Assembly (NCBI GenBank): GCA_017504735.1
Contig: JAFVQP010000049.1
Location: 1-16,132, forward strand
Reading direction: 5' to 3'
DNA: 16,132 nt
Source: Clostridia bacterium
Lineage (GTDB): Bacteria; Bacillota_A; Clostridia; Christensenellales; Borkfalkiaceae
The notes beneath the pieces were generated by a model. It did not search any database. It was not told the origin of the DNA and was given only the letters and a program-made list of their open reading frames with translations. Of the stretch, positions 7,387 to 15,653 are shown one piece after another (the stretch's first letter is position 1; each line of letters begins with the position of its first letter). Both the position numbers and the translations under genes were made by a program.

Positions 7387-10197
7387 ATGGAAAATTTACA
7401 GCAGGGTACGCCCGAAACAATAGAAAATAATACCCCAACGTTTTGGAAAAAAATAAGCGCGTTTTTTGATAAATATTATGCGTTGTTTTTTGCCCCCATT
7501 TTGGTGGGGTGTTTGTATATGACGGTATTGGCAATGAGTGGAGTTGCACCGTTTGGGGATAAATATACGGCGGCAAGTTACGACTTGTCTGCGCAAATTT
7601 GCCCGTTTATCGAACATCTTTTCGACGTGTTTCAAGGCAAATCAACCTTAACCTATTCCTATGCGATTGTAGGCGGTGCGGACGTGACGGGTACGTTTTT
7701 GTATTTCTTTATCAGCCCGTTCAGTTTCTTGTTTTTGATATTTGGTGACGGTAAGGTTGCGCACGCAAGCAGTATCGTGATGCTGTGTAAGCTGATGGCC
7801 ATCGCCTTTTCGGGGGCATGGTTTGCAAAGACGCAGTTTAAGCATATCCCCGATTATATTTGTGTAATTGTCGGCGGTGTATATGCTTATTGCGGATATA
7901 TGTTTGTGGCGAACACCTATATCAACTGGATGGATTTTATCATCTATATGCCGTTTTGTGCGGCGGCGTTTCGGCATTTTGTCAAAACGGATAAATTTTT
8001 ACCCTTCTCCATCTTGGTTGGCTGTTGTATCTATACCTGTTTTTCAATTGCTTGTTTTTCCTTGTTTACCGTATTTCCTGCGCTTGTTGCATATGCTTTA
8101 ATTTGTGTGGAAAAGGAGCGTAAAAACCATTTCATCGCATACCTGGCCCTGTCGTTTGTGGTTGCAATCCTGATTGCATTGCCTATTTTGGCGCCTGCGC
8201 TCGGCGCCTATATGCGTGGTGCGCGCGGGGGTGAATTGTTTGAAAACGTATGGAAAGGTTTTGCGGTTTCTTCCGATGGAACGATTGGGGCATTTGACAA
8301 TTCGTCAACGTTTATCGAATCTTACACAGAATCTTTGTATCGAAAGTGGTCGTATATCATTTGTGACTCGGTATTCGTAGCGTTGACTTTTTTCTGGTTT
8401 ATCCGCACGGGGCTGAAGGATAAGTTTGCAAAGTTTATGTTGGTGGCGGCGGTGCTGACTTTACTGCCTCTCATCGTAGATGAGTCGATGAACTTGCTCA
8501 ATATGGGTTCGTATATGTCTTACGCCTTGCGCTTTGGGTTTTTGAATGCATTATACTTTCTTGGCGGGGCTTGTCTTGCTTTGGACGGTTGGTGTTACGA
8601 TAAGGCTTGCGCCTATGATGGCAGATCCTTATATGAAGACGTAAAAGCGGTTGACAAGGCGGATGAAAAAACCGCTGTATCCGTCGAAAAAAATGAAAAT
8701 GAAGGGGGCATGTACGAGAACATTACAAAAACTGTCTCCATAAAAGCAAAAGAAGGTGTGGCTTTAAAGAGAAAAATTCCTTCCTATATATGTATGGGCG
8801 TGTTGGTAGCGTTGGCGTTGTTCTCGATGGCAATTATTGCGTTACTTTGCTTAAATGGTGGGTTGAAAGCCTTTTGGGGTATTTTTATTAAGAACCAAGA
8901 AACGTTGGATAGTTTAAACGGCTTCTCTTCGAGGTTTGCCCATTCGTTGGGCGGTGCGGAAGCGTTGGTAATTCCGTTTGTATTGGTGGTTGTAGTGACG
9001 GCAATAGGGTGCTGTATGGCGGCACTCCGCAAGGTCAGCCCGCGTTTCCTTTCCTTTATACTGATTGGTATTGTAGGCGTGCAGGTTGTCTTTTTAAACT
9101 GCCATTTGGTGACGGGGAATGCTTCTACTCAACACGTGAAGGTGGGGCATTACCAAGAAATTTCCGCGATATTAAACGAGCGTGAAGAGAAGTATTTCCG
9201 TGTGAAAGACGTCAACGATAAATTGACGGCGTGCGTGCCATTTTCGGGCAATGCAAATTCCTTCAGCGTATTTTCCTCAGTAATCGACAAAGATAACTTT
9301 GCGACCTATCAGCTGTTTGGATATCTTGGCAATGGTAAAAACAGCTTTAAGAGCGGACACAATACGAGTAAGAGCAACCGTAGCGATGAGTTTGGCGATG
9401 CCTTTATGGGGTATAAGTATTTCCTTTGTTACGTGAATCCCAGCAGTTCAAAAACCGCAGAAGAGCAGTTAACAACGGTCGAGAAGAATAAACCTTATCT
9501 TCAAAAAGTGACGGAACTCAACGATAAGGGAGAGACGGTGCATCTCAAGCGTGGGGATTTTTACGTGTATGAAAATACGATTGTTTTCCCGATGGGCTTC
9601 CGTGTGAGTGGCGATCCCTATCGCTTTGTCAGCGCAAATACCAACAACCGTACGAACCGTAAGAAAAACCAGGCGGCATTGTACGAATATTTGCGCGGTG
9701 AAAACCTGGTTCGGTTTACAAATAACGAATTTGTGACGATAAAATCGGCGACGGAGCTGTCGGAATATCTTTGGGATAAGGCGGCGGACGTTGAGGTGAG
9801 CGCAGGGCAGATTACTGCGCGCGTGACGGCGGAAAAAGGGGAACATTTACTCTTAAATTTCGTTGCATCCAAAGGATACAAGGTGACGGTCAACGGAAAA
9901 CCTGCCGAGCTGTTAGACAACGATTTAAAATTCCTTTCCGTTGCGCTTGAGGAAGGGGAAAACGAGGTGGTATTCACCTATTCCTCGCCCTACGTGAAGT
10001 ATGCGGCGGTGGGATTTGGCGGCGGCGCTTTGGCGCTTGTGCTGTTGTGGCTGATTATAAAAAAGACCAAGCTTGTACAACGCTTGGAAGGTGTAATCGC
10101 TTGGGCTGGTATCGTGGTTGCGGTGACGGTAGTTGCATTCTTTATGTTGTATCCTACCTGTGTGTTTATCGTGAAACTTTTTTACCTTATATTATAA
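7387..10197 (+). CDS. yfhO: YfhO-family polytopic membrane protein (GT-C glycosyltransferase-like)
   Basis: This 936-residue integral membrane protein has many hydrophobic helices, a long extracytoplasmic part (about 575-885) and a last helical pair at about 888-935. Family signs are SYDLSAQICPF near 64-74, whose D66 matches the GT-C loop Asp, ADVTGTFLYFFISPFSF (98-114), GYKYFL (675-680) and VYENTIVFPMGF (727-738). Known YfhO proteins of Bacillota are linked to glycosylating lipoteichoic acid or other envelope polymers from lipid-linked sugars; that role here is inferred from family. A charged, probably cytoplasmic loop (about 404-463) interrupts the helices. The ATG at 7387 is the only reasonable start, because an in-frame stop lies at 7375 and the next Met is residue 45. 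There is no usable Shine-Dalgarno. No neighbouring CsbB/GtcA-like partner is present. Confidence 0.85.
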   Translation: MENLQQGTPETIENNTPTFWKKISAFFDKYYALFFAPILVGCLYMTVLAMSGVAPFGDKYTAASYDLSAQICPFIEHLFDVFQGKSTLTYSYAIVGGADVTGTFLYFFISPFSFLFLIFGDGKVAHASSIVMLCKLMAIAFSGAWFAKTQFKHIPDYICVIVGGVYAYCGYMFVANTYINWMDFIIYMPFCAAAFRHFVKTDKFLPFSILVGCCIYTCFSIACFSLFTVFPALVAYALICVEKERKNHFIAYLALSFVVAILIALPILAPALGAYMRGARGGELFENVWKGFAVSSDGTIGAFDNSSTFIESYTESLYRKWSYIICDSVFVALTFFWFIRTGLKDKFAKFMLVAAVLTLLPLIVDESMNLLNMGSYMSYALRFGFLNALYFLGGACLALDGWCYDKACAYDGRSLYEDVKAVDKADEKTAVSVEKNENEGGMYENITKTVSIKAKEGVALKRKIPSYICMGVLVALALFSMAIIALLCLNGGLKAFWGIFIKNQETLDSLNGFSSRFAHSLGGAEALVIPFVLVVVVTAIGCCMAALRKVSPRFLSFILIGIVGVQVVFLNCHLVTGNASTQHVKVGHYQEISAILNEREEKYFRVKDVNDKLTACVPFSGNANSFSVFSSVIDKDNFATYQLFGYLGNGKNSFKSGHNTSKSNRSDEFGDAFMGYKYFLCYVNPSSSKTAEEQLTTVEKNKPYLQKVTELNDKGETVHLKRGDFYVYENTIVFPMGFRVSGDPYRFVSANTNNRTNRKKNQAALYEYLRGENLVRFTNNEFVTIKSATELSEYLWDKAADVEVSAGQITARVTAEKGEHLLLNFVASKGYKVTVNGKPAELLDNDLKFLSVALEEGENEVVFTYSSPYVKYAAVGFGGGALALVLLWLIIKKTKLVQRLEGVIAWAGIVVAVTVVAFFMLYPTCVFIVKLFYLIL

Positions 10198-10215
10198 ATT
10201 TTGACATTTTCCATT

Positions 10216-10247
10216 AAAAAAACACCGTTTTTTGACGGTGTTTTTTT
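10216..10247. terminator. Bidirectional terminator between the YfhO gene and the pilus operon
   Basis: The arm at 10216-10228 is perfectly complementary to 10235-10247 (13-bp stem, six-base loop), with an A-run on one side and a T-run on the other. It lies between the stop at 10197 and the pilB stop at 10251, so it can serve both convergent units. Confidence 0.93.
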
Positions 10248-10250
10248 GGT

Positions 10251-11936
10251 TTATTCAATATTCATGGTCATCAGCTCTTGCAAGCTAGTAATCCCTTTAA
10301 ATACAAGATTTTTGCATGAGGTCCAAAGGGTAACCATACCGTTTTCCTTGGCAATTTCACGCAATTTTTCCAGGTTCTTTTCCGTTACGATGGCGTTACG
10401 CATATTGTCGTTTACGTACATCATTTCGTGGACGGCAATTCGTCCCTTGTAGCCCGTACCGTTACAGAATTGACAACCCTGCGGGCGGAACAAACCAATC
10501 GGTTCTTCAAGACCCAAAATTTCCATTTCTTTTGGTGTTGTTTTCGATTTCTTCTTGCAGGCAGGGCAAAGTCGTTTTACCAAACGCTGTGCAATTACAC
10601 CGACGAGGGAGTCAGCTACGAGGTAGTCGTCTACACCCATATCCTGCAAACGGGTGATACTGCCTGGTGCGTCGTTGGTATGCAAGGTGCTAAATACAAG
10701 GTGTCCCGTGATGGCGGCGCGTACGGCAATTTCCGCCGTTTCCTCGTCACGCATTTCCCCGACCATGATGATGTCAGGGTCTTGACGGAGAATGGATCGA
10801 AGCGCCACTGCAAAGGTCATATTTGCTTTCACGTTTACCTGCGTTTGGTTGATGCCCGCCATCATATATTCGACAGGGTCTTCAACCGTAACGATGTTTA
10901 CGTTCGGTTTGTTGATTTCCTTTAAGAAGGAATACAGTGTGGTGGACTTACCGCAACCCGTAGGCCCCGTCAAAAGGATGATACCGTGGGGGCGGGAAAG
11001 CATTTTGTCCAAGATTTCGTTTTCCGATTCGGTAAAGCCCAAATCCTCACGAGTAAAGCGGAAGGACGAACGGTCAAGGACACGGATAACGAACTTTTCG
11101 CCGAACATAGTGGGCAGGGAAGATATACGGAAGTCGTATTCCTTACCGCCGATAACAAGGTTAATACGCCCGTCTTGAGGGATACGGCGTTCGGCAATGT
11201 CCATGCCCGCCATAATCTTGATACGCGCGCTGATGGCGGAGTAGGACGCAGTAGGGAACTCTCCACGTTCCTGCAGGTCGCCGTCGATACGATAACGCAC
11301 TTTTACCGTCTTTTCGAAAGGCTCAATGTGAATATCGCTGGCGCGGTAGGGGATTGCTTCCTTGATGATGGAGTCCACCAAACGTACCGAAGGGTTGTTG
11401 ACTACTTCACCCTCTAACACCTCGTTTTCCTTTTCCGCTTCCTTGGCAAACAATGCCGCGTCGCCCTCGTCGTTCAAGTCGTCGAGCGCAGCCGTCGTGG
11501 ATAATACCGCCGCAATGGAGTCGATGTATCGTTCAATCTGTAAAGGCGGAACGAGAACGTAGTCCACGGGGCAAATCAACTGCGAGGAGATTGAGGAAAG
11601 TGCGTTACAATCCAAGGGGTTGCCCGTAGCAAGCAACACCGTACCATCCGATTTTTTCCAAACAGGGATAATTTTGTTGCGTTTCATAAACGCAAACGAG
11701 AACAGGTCAAAAAGGGATTTATCGATGTCGAGCATGTCGATTTCGACGTACGGCATACAGTAAAAATCACCCAAAACCGCCATTTCCTTGGTGTCGGTGA
11801 CAAGTTCTTTGGTTAACATATAATCACGTACGTTTACGTGCAAACGTGCGCAATCCTCCAAGATTTTATCCTGCTGTTTTTTCTTGATAACCTTTTTGTA
11901 GGTATAAAATTGTATTAGCTCTTTATTGATATCCAT
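10251..11936 (-). CDS. pilB: Type IV pilus assembly ATPase PilB (GspE/PulE family)
   Basis: This 561-residue cytoplasmic hexameric ATPase powers pilus extension. The N-terminal domain (about 1-145) is the T2SSE_N type, but I do not see the repeated RLG motifs of a c-di-GMP-binding MshEN domain. The ATPase core has Walker A GPTGCGKST (324-332), the Asp box VEDPVEY (351-357), Walker B DIIMVGE (388-394) and the His box GHLVFSTLHTND (411-422). A four-Cys zinc site typical of PilB/GspE extension motors follows (C457, C460, C488, C491, the last pair in CQFCNGTGYKGR); PilT retraction motors lack it. The gene is last in the operon, 12 bases after pilC, with AAAGGA as ribosome site, and ends at the 10216-10247 terminator. 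Confidence 0.96.
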   Translation of the reverse strand: MDINKELIQFYTYKKVIKKKQQDKILEDCARLHVNVRDYMLTKELVTDTKEMAVLGDFYCMPYVEIDMLDIDKSLFDLFSFAFMKRNKIIPVWKKSDGTVLLATGNPLDCNALSSISSQLICPVDYVLVPPLQIERYIDSIAAVLSTTAALDDLNDEGDAALFAKEAEKENEVLEGEVVNNPSVRLVDSIIKEAIPYRASDIHIEPFEKTVKVRYRIDGDLQERGEFPTASYSAISARIKIMAGMDIAERRIPQDGRINLVIGGKEYDFRISSLPTMFGEKFVIRVLDRSSFRFTREDLGFTESENEILDKMLSRPHGIILLTGPTGCGKSTTLYSFLKEINKPNVNIVTVEDPVEYMMAGINQTQVNVKANMTFAVALRSILRQDPDIIMVGEMRDEETAEIAVRAAITGHLVFSTLHTNDAPGSITRLQDMGVDDYLVADSLVGVIAQRLVKRLCPACKKKSKTTPKEMEILGLEEPIGLFRPQGCQFCNGTGYKGRIAVHEMMYVNDNMRNAIVTEKNLEKLREIAKENGMVTLWTSCKNLVFKGITSLQELMTMNIE

Positions 11937-11948
11937 TAAAAAAATCCT

Positions 11949-13154
11949 TTAAAGCTGGGTCATAATTGAAAGCATGGGCGAATAAACGGCAAGGAAAAGC
12001 GTACCGATGGTCGCACCCATAATTAACAACATAACGGGTTGAATTTTTGCCGTTAAATTATTCAGCGAGCGTTCTACTTGATCGTCAAAATACTTGTAAG
12101 TACGGCACATTACTTCGTTTAAAGCAGCGGTTTGTTCCCCAACGGAGACCATTTGGGTCAAAAGAGTGGGGAAGAAATGGAAATGTTCCAATGCTTCTGT
12201 CAAGCTGGTACCTTGTTGTACCTCGCTGCATACGTTTTTAAAGCGTTTTTGCAGGTAGCGATTCCCTAAAATCAAATACACGGCATCCAAGGTATCCGCT
12301 AAGTTCATACCGCTAGAGAGTAGAATGGAAAACGCGCGGGCAAAACGTGCCGTTACAAGGTCTATTTGAACCCGTCCAACAAATGGACAGTGTACTTTAA
12401 AGACGTCGAAAGCGTATTTGCCAGGTCGGGTTTGCATGAAAATCATCATAAGACCGATAACGCCGAGCGTTACAAGCAAAAGCACCTTCCAGTTTGCCGT
12501 GATAAAGTCGGAAATGTCGTAAACTGTCTTGGTAAACCCTTCGATTTCCACCTCTAGTTTACTCATCGTGTCTTTGAAGGTGGGGACAACGAATACCAGC
12601 ATCAGGATTACGACGGCAACCGTCATCAGCATAAGCATTAAGGGGTAGGAGAGGGCGCTTTTCGCTTTCGCTTTGATTTTTGCGTCCGATTCGTAGTAGT
12701 CGGCAAGCGACTCGAACACTTCGCTCAGCTTACCGCTTCGTTCTCCAACGTGCACCATACTACGGAAAAAGTTGGGAAACACCTTCGAGTGTTTGTCAAA
12801 GGCGGCGGACAACATTGCCCCACCACGGACATCTTCGTAAATGGAATCCAAAACGGATTTTAAATAAGCGGAATAGGGCTGTTTTTTCAGGTTTTCCAAA
12901 CAACCTGCAAGTGGAATCCCCGCCGTGACCATAATGGCGAATTGACGGCAAAAGCTCGTCAATTCCTTCAGCTGGATTTTTCCCGTACCTGCTGTGATAG
13001 CGTTAGGCTTGACTTCTTTTTCCACGCTAGAGGAAACGAGATAGAGGTTCTTTTTCGCAAGCTCTGCGGCGAGTTCTTTCTCGTCGTTGGCGATAAATTT
13101 ACCCTGTACCTTTTGTTTTTGCGCGTTCATCGCGACGTATTTATAAACCGGCAA
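11949..13154 (-). CDS. pilC: Type IV pilus inner-membrane platform protein PilC (GspF family), TTG start
   Basis: PilC is the polytopic platform that couples the PilB motor to pilin insertion. Its 401 residues are the usual length. Two copies of the T2SSF domain are visible. The first starts at FCRQFAIMVTAGIPL (68-82) and ends in a helix near 170-192. The second starts at ARAFSILLSSGMNL (272-285) and ends in a helix near 372-396. A further helix lies near 223-240. Translation starts at TTG (complement of 13152-13154), giving M-P-V-Y-K-Y, the standard GspF N-terminus. There is no in-frame ATG nearby upstream, and AAAGGAGG at 13163-13170 is ideally placed. pilD lies 25 bases upstream and pilB 12 bases downstream. 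Confidence 0.95.
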   Translation of the reverse strand: MPVYKYVAMNAQKQKVQGKFIANDEKELAAELAKKNLYLVSSSVEKEVKPNAITAGTGKIQLKELTSFCRQFAIMVTAGIPLAGCLENLKKQPYSAYLKSVLDSIYEDVRGGAMLSAAFDKHSKVFPNFFRSMVHVGERSGKLSEVFESLADYYESDAKIKAKAKSALSYPLMLMLMTVAVVILMLVFVVPTFKDTMSKLEVEIEGFTKTVYDISDFITANWKVLLLVTLGVIGLMMIFMQTRPGKYAFDVFKVHCPFVGRVQIDLVTARFARAFSILLSSGMNLADTLDAVYLILGNRYLQKRFKNVCSEVQQGTSLTEALEHFHFFPTLLTQMVSVGEQTAALNEVMCRTYKYFDDQVERSLNNLTAKIQPVMLLIMGATIGTLFLAVYSPMLSIMTQL

Positions 13155-13162
13155 TGCTTTTG

Positions 13163-13170
13163 CCTCCTTT
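13163..13170 (-). promoter_or_regulatory. Ribosome binding site that decides the TTG start of pilC
   Basis: The complement reads AAAGGAGG, eight bases before the TTG at 13154-13152. It is one of the strongest Shine-Dalgarno sites in the window and may offset the weak start codon. Confidence 0.75.
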
Positions 13171-13179
13171 TAAGAAAAG

Positions 13180-14025
13180 TTACAATCCAAATAAAGACAG
13201 ATATGCGGTGATAATGCTTGCGCCGAACATCATTGCCACCCAAAATCCCGTGCAAAGGAAGGGTGCGAAGGGGTATTCCTTGGCAGAAACCTCGTTTTCA
13301 CCCGATTCTTCCTCGGTGGGGGTGGAAGTTTCCTCGCCTTGCGCAGAAGATGCGCGGCGGCTGGCAATCAAGAGGATTACGCACGCCGACAAGGAGGCAA
13401 TTACGATGGCAAGCAACAGGCGTTCCCAGCCGAGAAGCAAACCAACGGCGCCCGTCAGCTTTATATCACCGCCACCAAGCGCGTCCTTTTTAAAGCCGTA
13501 GTAGAACAAGGCGTGTATCCCATACAGGAATACAAAACCGACTGCACCTCCGATGAGGTGGGAAAGCCAGCCGTAGTAGGGGTCAAAAAACATCGATACA
13601 ACGCCCAAAACCGCAAGCATAATTACAAAACGGTCAAAGACCAACATATGCTCTAAATCGATGAAAAACACGCAAATAAGCAGTGAAGTCGCAAGGGCGG
13701 TGAGGACCGCAAAAACCTTGCTATCATCCCAAAACAGCCACACCGATGCGAGCCACGCCAACATATTGGCAAGTTCTACCGCCGTGTAGCGGAAGGGAAT
13801 GTGCTGTTTACAGTTTCGGCACTTACCGCCGAGGAAAATATAGGACAAAACGGGGATATTATCCGACCATTTCAGTTGATATTTGCATTGAGGGCAGTGA
13901 GAATCGGGTTTTGCGAGGCTCATACCAAGCGGAACGCGGTAAATCACCACGTTGAGGAAGCTGCCTACGCAGACACCCAAGAGTCCTGCCAAAATCAGGG
14001 CGACAATTTTGTAATATTCTTCCAT
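13180..14025 (-). CDS. pilD: Prepilin peptidase / N-methyltransferase PilD (A24 family)
   Basis: This inner-membrane aspartyl protease cleaves the basic leader of prepilins after Gly and usually methylates the new N-terminus. Its 281 residues start with a hydrophobic helix and the signature GSFLNVVIYRVP (21-32). The cytoplasmic loop has four zinc Cys (C44, C47, C69, C72), as in methylating PilD enzymes. The catalytic Asp pair is D123 (FIDLEH) and D187 in GGGDIKL, the GxGD motif. About 28 hydrophilic Ser/Thr/Glu-rich residues (about 222-250) sit between the last helices, longer than the short loop usual before PFAPFL. The gene starts eight bases after the PilM-like stop. Its ribosome site AAGGTGA overlaps that stop codon, pointing to translational coupling. 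Substrates are probably the two pilin-like genes in this operon. Confidence 0.96.
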   Translation of the reverse strand: MEEYYKIVALILAGLLGVCVGSFLNVVIYRVPLGMSLAKPDSHCPQCKYQLKWSDNIPVLSYIFLGGKCRNCKQHIPFRYTAVELANMLAWLASVWLFWDDSKVFAVLTALATSLLICVFFIDLEHMLVFDRFVIMLAVLGVVSMFFDPYYGWLSHLIGGAVGFVFLYGIHALFYYGFKKDALGGGDIKLTGAVGLLLGWERLLLAIVIASLSACVILLIASRRASSAQGEETSTPTEEESGENEVSAKEYPFAPFLCTGFWVAMMFGASIITAYLSLFGL

Positions 14026-14033
14026 AATTCACC

Positions 14034-15266
14034 TTAAAACTTCGCCGAGGGTTGCCAGTTGTTACCGTACAAGCCCCCAAACAGCTCTAAATTCTGCGCC
14101 AAATCCTCATTTTCGTCCGCAAGGTCAAAACGCATGAAGGGCAAACCGTTTTCCACCTCTTCTACGTTGGTTGCATCGATGACGAATTGCAAGGTCTTGG
14201 GCAAGTTTACGCAAACAAACTTCGGTGTGCCAAGATCCACCAGCTTTTTGTTGGTTTGGATCAGGCTGAGCGCCCATTTTACAAACACACGGAAGTTCTC
14301 CTTCGCGATATCCTCGTTTGTTTCAGGGATAGGGCGTTGCATAAAGAGAGGCAACTTTCTAGGCGTTTTCTTCGCCATAACCTTTGCCTTGGGGGCGGAG
14401 TTTGTTTCCTCGCCTTCGGCGTTTTCATTTGTTTCGTCGTCCTCGTTTTCCTTGTTCAATTTCACCATCTCATCCAAGCTAAGGCTTTCACCGATGGTTT
14501 CGCCATCCAAGACGGAAAGCTTTTTCGCCTTGGCGCGTTCCTGTGCATTTAACACGGTCAACTCAGCCATGGTATGGTCGAATAGCATATCTTCCTGCAC
14601 GTATTTGGGTTTTGAGAGGAACTCAAGCCCGAAGGGTAAGGTGTAAAAACCAACCGCCTTGCCCTGCGCCACGAAGATGAAACGGGTGTAAATGTCTTTG
14701 AGGTCAATGAACATATAGCTCTCGTTTTTCCACTTTGGATTGAGGGTGGAAAGGGCGGTAACGGTGGAAGCGGAAGCGTAGGTCAACACGTCCGCCAACA
14801 TTTTATTCTCCGAACAAGCCGCATACAACGCCTTGAGCACCTCGTCTTGAATAGCCGTCGTGCTGTAGGTGCAGTAACGTCTATTTTTTTGCGCCTGGAA
14901 GGTGCGAATGGTGAGGTTGTCGTGGTTGAGGTAAATTTCCCCAAGCTTCGCATCAAGCGCATTTTGCAGGAGCTTTTGCGAGCGGAGCATAGGCAAATTG
15001 ATGTTGTCGAGCGCCACAACGTCGTCGGGTACAACGAATGCGATTTTTCGAATTTCTTCTGACGTTTCATTTTCGACGAACTTTGCAAAGGCTTCGGTCA
15101 ATTTCTTATAGAAATCCTCGTTAAAAGGCGCGCCTGCGTAGCTATTTATGCTATGTTCGACCGATTCGACGTTGTCACCGAGTACGTTGTAGTAATGGAT
15201 AACGCTGCGTCGGCTGTCGATGCCGATTACGGTCATATAGGGGAAAGGAGTAACTTGTTTTGCCAT
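14034..15266 (-). CDS. Divergent PilM-like pilus assembly protein (actin-like ATPase fold)
   Basis: The 410-residue soluble protein has no signal peptide or membrane helix. PilM is a FtsA/actin-like cytoplasmic ring protein that binds the PilN tail and the motor. PilM-like signs are VIGIDSRRSVI (13-23) at the phosphate-1 position, LDNINLPML (86-94), FIDLKDIYTRFIF (186-198) at phosphate-2 followed by PFGLEFL, and a helical C-terminal part ending in ELFGGLYGN. The phosphate-1 loop lacks the usual small Gly/Ser residues, so nucleotide binding is uncertain. A long hydrophilic insert (about 245-315), very acidic at 265-288, makes it longer than the roughly 350-residue PilM. The call rests on weak motif likeness plus its place between the pilins and pilD. 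No PilN or PilO gene is present to pair with it. Confidence 0.6.
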   Translation of the reverse strand: MAKQVTPFPYMTVIGIDSRRSVIHYYNVLGDNVESVEHSINSYAGAPFNEDFYKKLTEAFAKFVENETSEEIRKIAFVVPDDVVALDNINLPMLRSQKLLQNALDAKLGEIYLNHDNLTIRTFQAQKNRRYCTYSTTAIQDEVLKALYAACSENKMLADVLTYASASTVTALSTLNPKWKNESYMFIDLKDIYTRFIFVAQGKAVGFYTLPFGLEFLSKPKYVQEDMLFDHTMAELTVLNAQERAKAKKLSVLDGETIGESLSLDEMVKLNKENEDDETNENAEGEETNSAPKAKVMAKKTPRKLPLFMQRPIPETNEDIAKENFRVFVKWALSLIQTNKKLVDLGTPKFVCVNLPKTLQFVIDATNVEEVENGLPFMRFDLADENEDLAQNLELFGGLYGNNWQPSAKF

Positions 15267-15278
15267 AATAAAAATCCT

Positions 15279-15653
15279 TTATTCGGTATATTTCCAAACG
15301 GAGGGGGTAGTGCTATCTTTAGGCACTTCCACGTGCAATAAAAGCTTATCGTTTTTTGTTTTAAGGGTAAGAATTCTCGTCCCGTCGCCCTCGGTAGTGA
15401 TAGCGGCGACGTAGTTGTCGATTGTATGGTCGCCGTCTGTCAAATTTTCAAATTCGGCGGTACCATGTACGAAATTATCGCCGATTTGTTCGATGGCAAT
15501 TTCGCGTGTAAGGGCGGTATTGTTCACTTTTACACGCAGATGAGTGAGCATAGCCACACCTGTCAACAGCATACCGAGCATTAAGACAACGAACATAAAG
15601 AGAACTGCGCTTTCCATTGCGGCGCCGTGCTTGTTTTTGCGTAAAACTTTCAT
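15279..15653 (-). CDS. Small one-TM pilin-like / TadE-like protein
   Basis: The 124-residue protein has a short basic start (residues 1-9), then HGAAMES leading into one hydrophobic helix (about 15-38) and a polar, probably extracytoplasmic C-terminal domain with predicted strands. This is the plan of a type IV pilin, but the cleavage motif is off. If cut after G10, the key Glu (E14) becomes +4 rather than +5, and +1 is Ala instead of Phe/Met. The GAAxE pattern also resembles TadE-like pseudopilins. It is in an operon with PilD, so processing is possible but not certain. Its ATG overlaps the upstream prepilin stop as ATGA, and AAGGGGGG (complement of 15663-15670) is the ribosome site. A minor pilin or an anchored accessory protein are the main options. 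Confidence 0.65.
   Translation of the reverse strand: MKVLRKNKHGAAMESAVLFMFVVLMLGMLLTGVAMLTHLRVKVNNTALTREIAIEQIGDNFVHGTAEFENLTDGDHTIDNYVAAITTEGDGTRILTLKTKNDKLLLHVEVPKDSTTPSVWKYTE

Noticed and set aside
10428..10925. 165-codon open frame on the + strand
   Set aside because: It is antisense to the pilB ATPase core and has no independent support.
10251..11936. PilT or competence ComGA instead of PilB
   Set aside because: The four-Cys zinc site, the N-terminal T2SSE_N domain and the 561-residue length fit PilB/GspE; PilT and ComGA are shorter, about 340-380 residues.
14059..14646. 195-codon open frame on the + strand, Ser/Phe-rich
   Set aside because: It is antisense to the PilM-like gene. The Ser/Phe richness mirrors the acidic and Lys-rich codons of the real gene.
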